The notes under the pieces: generated by a model
Databases searched by the model: none
What the model was told of the DNA's origin: nothing
The model's input: the letters and a program-made list of their open reading frames with translations, nothing else
In this document: positions 59,415-64,000 of the stretch, one piece after another
How the letters are laid out: every line of letters begins with the position of its first letter
Position numbering within the stretch: the first letter of the stretch is position 1
NCBI GenBank assembly: GCA_963773735.1
Contig: CAVZCK010000017.1
Span: 62,001 to 126,000, forward strand
Source: CAVZCK01 sp963773735
GTDB taxonomy: Bacteria; Pseudomonadota; Alphaproteobacteria; Rhizobiales; Rhodomicrobiaceae
Length of the DNA stretch: 64,000 nt
Direction of reading: 5' to 3'
Made by a program: the position numbers and the translations under genes

Positions 59415-62086
59415 GCCTTGCGGCTCCGCAGCCTGAGCGCCGCGCTGACCGGCGCCTTGAGCGATCGCGACAAGGCGGACCCATCCGAAATGTCGATCAG
59501 GTCGGCGACCGCTTTCGACACGGCAACCGGCCTGCGATTGGCGAATGCCTCGTGGTTGACCTCGATTCTTGTCAGATCATAGAGGTAATTGACCATCAGC
59601 CCGTGCGACTCGCGGATGCCCTTGCGCGAGAGATCGGCCATCCAGTCGATCCGCTCGATGCTGGCGCCGTTGCCGAGATGGAACCGCGCGACGGGGTCGG
59701 CCGGCCCGCGCTCGGCCCCGGCCCCGGCGAGATAACGCGCCGCCAGCCGCGACAACACCTCGCTCAGCAGCGCGGCGCGGCTATAGCCGTCGGCTTCAGC
59801 CTCGGCGGCAAGGTAAAGCACCCCGTCGCGCAGGTTTTCCTTCCCGCTCTCCTTCATGACCTGTTCGGCCAGCGCCCGCGGGAGATGTGCGCCGAGGTCT
59901 GTGCCGGGAGTCTCCAGCCAGGCCCGGAATCGCGGCATCGGCGACAGGGTCGCGAAGGTCGTAAGGCCCGGTAGCTCGGCGGCAAGGTCGGAGGCAACCT
60001 GCTTGATGAGGAAATTGCCGAAGGAAACCCCGCGCAAGCCAGGCTGGCAGTTCGAGATCGAGTAGAAGATCGCCGTATCCGCCTCGACCTCGCTGCCTTC
60101 GGCGAGCGGTGCACGGATGATCGGCTCGATCTTGTCGGCAATGGTGTTGACGAGCGCGACCTCGACGAAGATGAGCGGCTCCTCCGGCAGAGCCGGATGG
60201 AAGAAGGCGAAGCAGCGGCGGTCGGCGGCGAGGCGCCGCCTGAGATCGGCCCAGCCGTCGATGGCGTGAACCGCCTCGTAGGTGATCAGCTTCTCAAGCA
60301 CCGCGGCCGAGGTGTTCCAGTCGATCCGCTGCAATTCGAGGAAGCCGCGATTGAACCAGGAATTGAAGAGATGCAGAAGATCGGCATCGACCGGCGCAAG
60401 CTCCGGATTGGAGCCAAGCTGCTCCAGCAGATATTCCCGCAAGCGGACGAGTGTCGCCGTACCCTCCGGGGCCATGTTCATGCGGCGGAACAACTCCTGC
60501 CGCGGCGGCTCGACGGCGGATGAGAGCCTGGCAAGATTCTCCGGCGTCTGAGCGGTCCGCCAGCGATTGGCGGCTTTGGTGATGGCTTTCGGATCGGGCG
60601 CATAGCGCTTGGCGAGAAGATCGAGGAACTCGAACCGCTCCGCGCCGCCGAGCGATTGCACCAGGCTGATGAGCTCATGCGCGATCACCGTGCCGAGCAC
60701 CTCGCCGCGTTCCGAGAGCAAGGCATCGGCGAGCGCGCTGGCCCGTTCCGTCAGCGTGCCGTCGACGCCGACCTTCGCCAGCGGCTCGGCATCCCGGATG
60801 ACGGCGCGGCGGAGCTGATCGATGAAGCGCAGGGCTCCGCGGGAGGCGCGCGTCACCACATCGGCGCCGGCGGCGACCCCGCCCGGCGGTACGGCGTCCC
60901 GCGACATGATTTCGCCGAGGATCGCCGCCCGGTCGGCATCGAGTTTTGGCGCCGGCCGGCGCGTAGGCGGATCGGCAAAGCCCGACAGCTTGATCGGGTT
61001 GCCCGCCATCAGCAGAGAGCCGAATTCCGGATCGTCCGCGGTGACCACCATATTGCGCGAGCGCACATGCGGATCGGCGAGCACCTTGTCGATGGTATTG
61101 ATCGGCCCGCAGGGCACGCCGGCCTTGTCGAGGATCTCCAGCCATTCATGGATGGTGCGGACCTTCAGCGCATCATTGATCTCCTCGGCGAGCGGCTCCC
61201 AATTCTCCGTGCGCAGGCCGTTCGTGGCAAAGCGCGGATCTTTCGCCAGCTCCGGCGCGCCGATCGCGTCGGCCATTTTCTTGAACAGCACGTCGTTGCC
61301 GGCCGCGATCACCATCCAGCCATCCTTGGCGTGGAAAGCGGCGAAGGGCGTGATCGAGGGATGCCGCGCGCCGATCGGCCCGGCGACTTCGCCGGTTGCG
61401 GCATAGCGGGCAATGGCGTTCTCCAGGATCGCCACCTGGCAGTCGAGCATGCCGACGTCGATCTTGATCGCCTCGCCGGTCAGCGCCCGATGGAACAGCG
61501 CGGCATTGACGCCGACCGCGGTGAACAGGCCCGCCGTGATGTCGCCGATCGAGGTGCCGACGCGCACCGGCGGCTGGCCGGCATGTCCGGTCACGCTCAT
61601 GATCCCGCCCATCGCCTGCACGACCATGTCGTAAGCGGCGCGCTTCGCATAGGGGCCGGTATGTCCGAAGCCAGAGGCGGCGGCATAGATCAGACGCGGA
61701 TAGTCCGCATGCAGCTCATCCCAGCCGAGCCCAAGCTTTTCCATGGTGCCGGGCCGGTAGTTTTCGACGAGCACATCGGCCCGCGACAGCAGCTTTGCGA
61801 AAATCGCCTTGTCATCGGCATTTTTCAGGTTGAGCGCGATGGATTCCTTGCCCCGATTGAGCGAGCCGAAATAGGCCGAAACCGTATTCAGGAACGGGCC
61901 GTAGGCGCGGCTGTCATCGCCCGTTACCGGCTGCTCGATCTTGATCACCCGAGCGCCGAGATCGGCGAGGACCATGGTGCAATAGGGACCGGCGAGAACA
62001 CGGGTCAGGTCGAGAACGGTCACCCCGGCGAGCGGCCCGTCGGATGCCTCAGGCTGACGGTTGAGAATGTCGATCTCCGACATCAC
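59411..62086 (-). CDS. CoA-transferase (family III)-malonyl-CoA decarboxylase fusion protein
   Basis: One uninterrupted frame of 891 residues. Residues ~1-395 form a CaiB/BaiF-type CoA-transferase (GPLAGVTVLDLTRVLAGPYC, catalytic Asp153 in AAYDMVVQAMGG). Residues ~405-891 form malonyl-CoA decarboxylase, with the catalytic Ser715 in ATLSPMPRFRAW and His803 in RFHLGNGASIERIDWMADLS. Both parts have full natural length. Together they could activate malonate by CoA transfer and decarboxylate malonyl-CoA to acetyl-CoA. It lies 54 bases after a TRAP permease gene on the same strand. Related rhizobial malonate operons encode a separate decarboxylase and synthetase instead. Confidence 0.88.
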   Translation of the reverse strand: MMSEIDILNRQPEASDGPLAGVTVLDLTRVLAGPYCTMVLADLGARVIKIEQPVTGDDSRAYGPFLNTVSAYFGSLNRGKESIALNLKNADDKAIFAKLLSRADVLVENYRPGTMEKLGLGWDELHADYPRLIYAAASGFGHTGPYAKRAAYDMVVQAMGGIMSVTGHAGQPPVRVGTSIGDITAGLFTAVGVNAALFHRALTGEAIKIDVGMLDCQVAILENAIARYAATGEVAGPIGARHPSITPFAAFHAKDGWMVIAAGNDVLFKKMADAIGAPELAKDPRFATNGLRTENWEPLAEEINDALKVRTIHEWLEILDKAGVPCGPINTIDKVLADPHVRSRNMVVTADDPEFGSLLMAGNPIKLSGFADPPTRRPAPKLDADRAAILGEIMSRDAVPPGGVAAGADVVTRASRGALRFIDQLRRAVIRDAEPLAKVGVDGTLTERASALADALLSERGEVLGTVIAHELISLVQSLGGAERFEFLDLLAKRYAPDPKAITKAANRWRTAQTPENLARLSSAVEPPRQELFRRMNMAPEGTATLVRLREYLLEQLGSNPELAPVDADLLHLFNSWFNRGFLELQRIDWNTSAAVLEKLITYEAVHAIDGWADLRRRLAADRRCFAFFHPALPEEPLIFVEVALVNTIADKIEPIIRAPLAEGSEVEADTAIFYSISNCQPGLRGVSFGNFLIKQVASDLAAELPGLTTFATLSPMPRFRAWLETPGTDLGAHLPRALAEQVMKESGKENLRDGVLYLAAEAEADGYSRAALLSEVLSRLAARYLAGAGAERGPADPVARFHLGNGASIERIDWMADLSRKGIRESHGLMVNYLYDLTRIEVNHEAFANRRPVAVSKAVADLIDISDGSALSRSLKAPVSAALRLRSRKA

Positions 62087-62140
62087 CTGCTCCTGTTGAA
62101 ATCGCTTGCGCGCGGCAGTCCGGTTTCGGGAACGGCGAAT

Positions 62141-63457
62141 TCAAATCGCCTTCCCCATTACATATTCCGGGAACCATGTCGCGATCTGTGGAAAAATGCA
62201 CAGAATTACAATCGCAAATAGCATGACCATGACGTAGGGGAACGCTCCCAGCAAGACGTCGCGGGTCGGAACATTCGGTGCAATGGCATTGATGACAAAG
62301 AGGTTGAGGCCGACCGGCGGCGTGATCAGGCCGATCTCCATATTGATGGTCAGGACAACCGCGAACCAATAGGGATCAAAGCCTGCCTGGGTGACGATTG
62401 GTAAGAGCAGCGGCGTCGCCATGACGATGACGGCGACCGGCGGCAGGAACATGCCGCAGACCAGGAGGAAAAAATTGATGATCGCCATCAGCACCCAGCG
62501 ATTGACGTCCATCGCACCGATGGTCGTGGCGACGGTCTGAGTGATGAACAGCGATGACAGGGCAAAAGCGAACAATTCCGCCGAGGCCAGGATCATCATG
62601 ATCATGACGCTTTCGCGCATGGTCGAGGCGAAGATCTCGATCACCGGCCCGGCGCGGAACAGGCGATAGACGACGAAGACGACGACGAGGGTAAGAAACG
62701 CGCCCGCGCCCGCGGCCTCGGACGGCGTCGCCACGCCGCCATAGAGCACATACATCACGCCGACAATGATCACGATGAAGGGCAGGACCCGCGGCAGCAC
62801 GCGGATGCGGTCGGCGAAGGTGAAGCGCTGGCCGAGATCGTCGAAGCGGTAGCCTTGGCGCTTGGCGTCGAACAGCGCCCAAGCCATGAACATCGCGGTC
62901 AGCATGATGCCCGGCACCACGCCGGCCAGGAACAGCCGCCCGATCGAGGTCTCGGTGGCGATGCCATAGACGATCATCGTCACCGAAGGCGGGATCAGAA
63001 TGCCGAGCGTGCCGCCCGCCGCGATCGAGCCGGTGGCGACGGTCGCTGGATAGCCGCGGTTCATCATCTCCGGGATGCCCATCTTGCCGATAGCGGCAGC
63101 CGTGGCCGGGCTGGAGCCGGTCATGCCGGAGAAGATCGCACACGCGCCGATATTAGACAGGATCAGCCCGCCGGGCACGCGGCTCAGCCAGCGGTCGAGC
63201 GCTTCATAGAGGTCCTTGCCAGCAGGAGACGATGCGACAGCTGCGCCCATCAGCACGAACATCGGAATGGTGACGAAGGCGAGATTGGAGATCCCACCGA
63301 ACATAGTCTCGGCGAGAACGTTGAAAACGTCCGCGCCTTCGCTCAGGAACAGCGCCAAGATCGCAGATAGGCCAAGCGCGAAGGCGATCGGCATGCCCGT
63401 CGCCAGGAAAACGAACAGCACGACGATCAGCAATATGCCGGCGGCTTCCGGGCTCAA
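62141..63457 (-). CDS. dctM: TRAP transporter large permease (DctM type)
   Basis: A 438-residue protein with about twelve membrane helices. Typical blocks are FVTIPMFVLMGAAVASS, ATAAAIGKMGIPEMMNRGYP, and VNLFVINAIAPNV-like GLNLFVINAIAPNVPTRDVL. It forms the channel for sodium-driven uptake of a carboxylate, probably malonate given the fusion gene after it. Start ATG overlaps the dctQ stop (63454-63457). The receptor gene is presumably upstream, outside the window. Confidence 0.94.
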   Translation of the reverse strand: MSPEAAGILLIVVLFVFLATGMPIAFALGLSAILALFLSEGADVFNVLAETMFGGISNLAFVTIPMFVLMGAAVASSPAGKDLYEALDRWLSRVPGGLILSNIGACAIFSGMTGSSPATAAAIGKMGIPEMMNRGYPATVATGSIAAGGTLGILIPPSVTMIVYGIATETSIGRLFLAGVVPGIMLTAMFMAWALFDAKRQGYRFDDLGQRFTFADRIRVLPRVLPFIVIIVGVMYVLYGGVATPSEAAGAGAFLTLVVVFVVYRLFRAGPVIEIFASTMRESVMIMMILASAELFAFALSSLFITQTVATTIGAMDVNRWVLMAIINFFLLVCGMFLPPVAVIVMATPLLLPIVTQAGFDPYWFAVVLTINMEIGLITPPVGLNLFVINAIAPNVPTRDVLLGAFPYVMVMLFAIVILCIFPQIATWFPEYVMGKAI

Positions 63458-63942
63458 GGGCGTTCATCCTTCGGACGAAGAAATTCGGCGACATATTGCA
63501 GGCAGACGAGGCCGAAACCGATGGGCATGGGGATGGCGGGAATCCAGATCGGAACCTGCCAGATGCTGCTGGATTTCCATCCCAGGCTCCAGGCTTCCCA
63601 GACATATTTGGCGCTTGCCGCGCACATGATCGCGCAAAAGATCAGCCCCAGAATCTTGCCGGTGAATTGCAGCCATTCGAGCGCTTTGCCGGTGAGGAGG
63701 CTTTCGACCACGTCGACGCTGACGTGGGCGCGCTTCATCAGCACATACGGCGCGCCGAGAAAGATTGCGGCGGTGGCGGAGTAGACAACGAAATCGGTCT
63801 GCCAGATCGTCGGTAAGCGAAAGAAATAGCGCAGGAAGATCATCTGGCAGACGACAAGCATGGCTGCGATCAGCAGCAGCACGGCCACGAGCCCGAACAG
63901 CCGGGATAGATTATCCGTGATGGAAATATAAGAGCGGGTCAT
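63454..63942 (-). CDS. dctQ: TRAP transporter small permease (DctQ type)
   Basis: A 162-residue protein with four helices (LFGLVAVLLLIAAMLVVCQM, DFVVYSATAAIFLGAPYVLM, LEWLQFTGKILGLIFCAIMC, and WIPAIPMPIGFGLVCLQYVA). The cytoplasmic motif YVLMKRAHVSVDVVESLL is diagnostic of DctQ. It pairs with DctM. Confidence 0.92.
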   Translation of the reverse strand: MTRSYISITDNLSRLFGLVAVLLLIAAMLVVCQMIFLRYFFRLPTIWQTDFVVYSATAAIFLGAPYVLMKRAHVSVDVVESLLTGKALEWLQFTGKILGLIFCAIMCAASAKYVWEAWSLGWKSSSIWQVPIWIPAIPMPIGFGLVCLQYVAEFLRPKDERP

Positions 63943-63969
63943 GGAAGGCGGGGCCGGAAGAACGAGGTG

Positions 63970-63997
63970 AAAAGCGCCGCCCGGAGCGAAGCGGCGC
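63970..63997 (-). terminator. Intrinsic terminator or attenuator upstream of dctQ
   Basis: On the minus strand GCGCCGC and GCGGCGC form a stem around a 10-base loop, followed by TTTT, 28 bases before the dctQ start. This suits partial termination between an upstream receptor gene (dctP, beyond the window) and dctQM. Confidence 0.65.
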
Positions 63998-64000
63998 CTC

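Overview
This window looks like the chromosome of an alphaproteobacterium of the order Hyphomicrobiales (Rhizobiales). The pointers are GC-rich coding sequence, a pseudouridine synthase next to an RpoH-type sigma factor, a rhizobial-type glycerol ABC transporter with a DUF2160 protein, an MntR/MntH pair, and dispersed palindromes of the kind common in this order. Family and genus cannot be fixed from the sequence alone.

Layout. (1) 1-13.5 kb: a stress and low-oxygen cluster, almost all on the minus strand. It holds a broken acetate kinase, a MaoC/phosphotransacetylase, a DUF3141 PHA-synthase-like hydrolase, a truncated universal stress protein, a class III-like PPK2, a plasma-membrane-type H+-ATPase, a slipin, a phasin-like protein, a YflT-like membrane protein and a Crp-family regulator. 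Three FNR/FixK-type boxes (TTGAT-N4-ATCAA or one mismatch) lie in it. It ends at a decayed tyrosine integrase immediately 3' of tRNA-Glu(CTC), so it may be an old genomic island. (2) 13.5-20.7 kb: housekeeping genes (DUF6476, RluA-type synthase, rpoH), a PfkB sugar kinase, a cytochrome P450 and a 1.4-kb gene-free stretch full of palindromes. (3) 20.7-33.5 kb: a phospholipase-D-like gene, a complete dipeptide-type ABC importer (dppA, dppBCDF), a serine hydrolase, a PRC-barrel protein, CsbD, and the mntR/mntH pair. (4) 33.5-44 kb: a glycerol locus with glpR-glpD-glpK on the minus strand, divergent from glpV-glpS-glpT-glpP-glpQ-DUF2160. (5) 44-48 kb: a TetR/EmrA/EmrB efflux cassette with two near-identical palindromic operators. 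(6) 48-55.3 kb: a DHDPS-family aldolase, two matched 78-bp hairpin elements, a tripartite tricarboxylate transporter (tctCBA), an orphan TAXI solute receptor in an AT-richer patch, and a Sel1-like protein. (7) 55.4-59.4 kb: an H-NOX nitric-oxide sensor overlapping a GGDEF-EAL enzyme, divergent from a hybrid histidine kinase. (8) 59.4-64 kb: a CoA-transferase/malonyl-CoA decarboxylase fusion downstream of a TRAP permease pair, probably a malonate-use operon.

Sequence quality. About twenty genes are interrupted by single-base shifts although the encoded protein continues intact in another frame, often at G/C or A runs. This includes housekeeping genes (rluA family, glpD, glpK) and at least ten sites in tctA. 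The simplest reading is indel error in the assembly. A few loci (acetate kinase, integrase, universal stress protein, YflT fragment) look genuinely decayed. Broken genes are given as whole spans with the shift positions stated.
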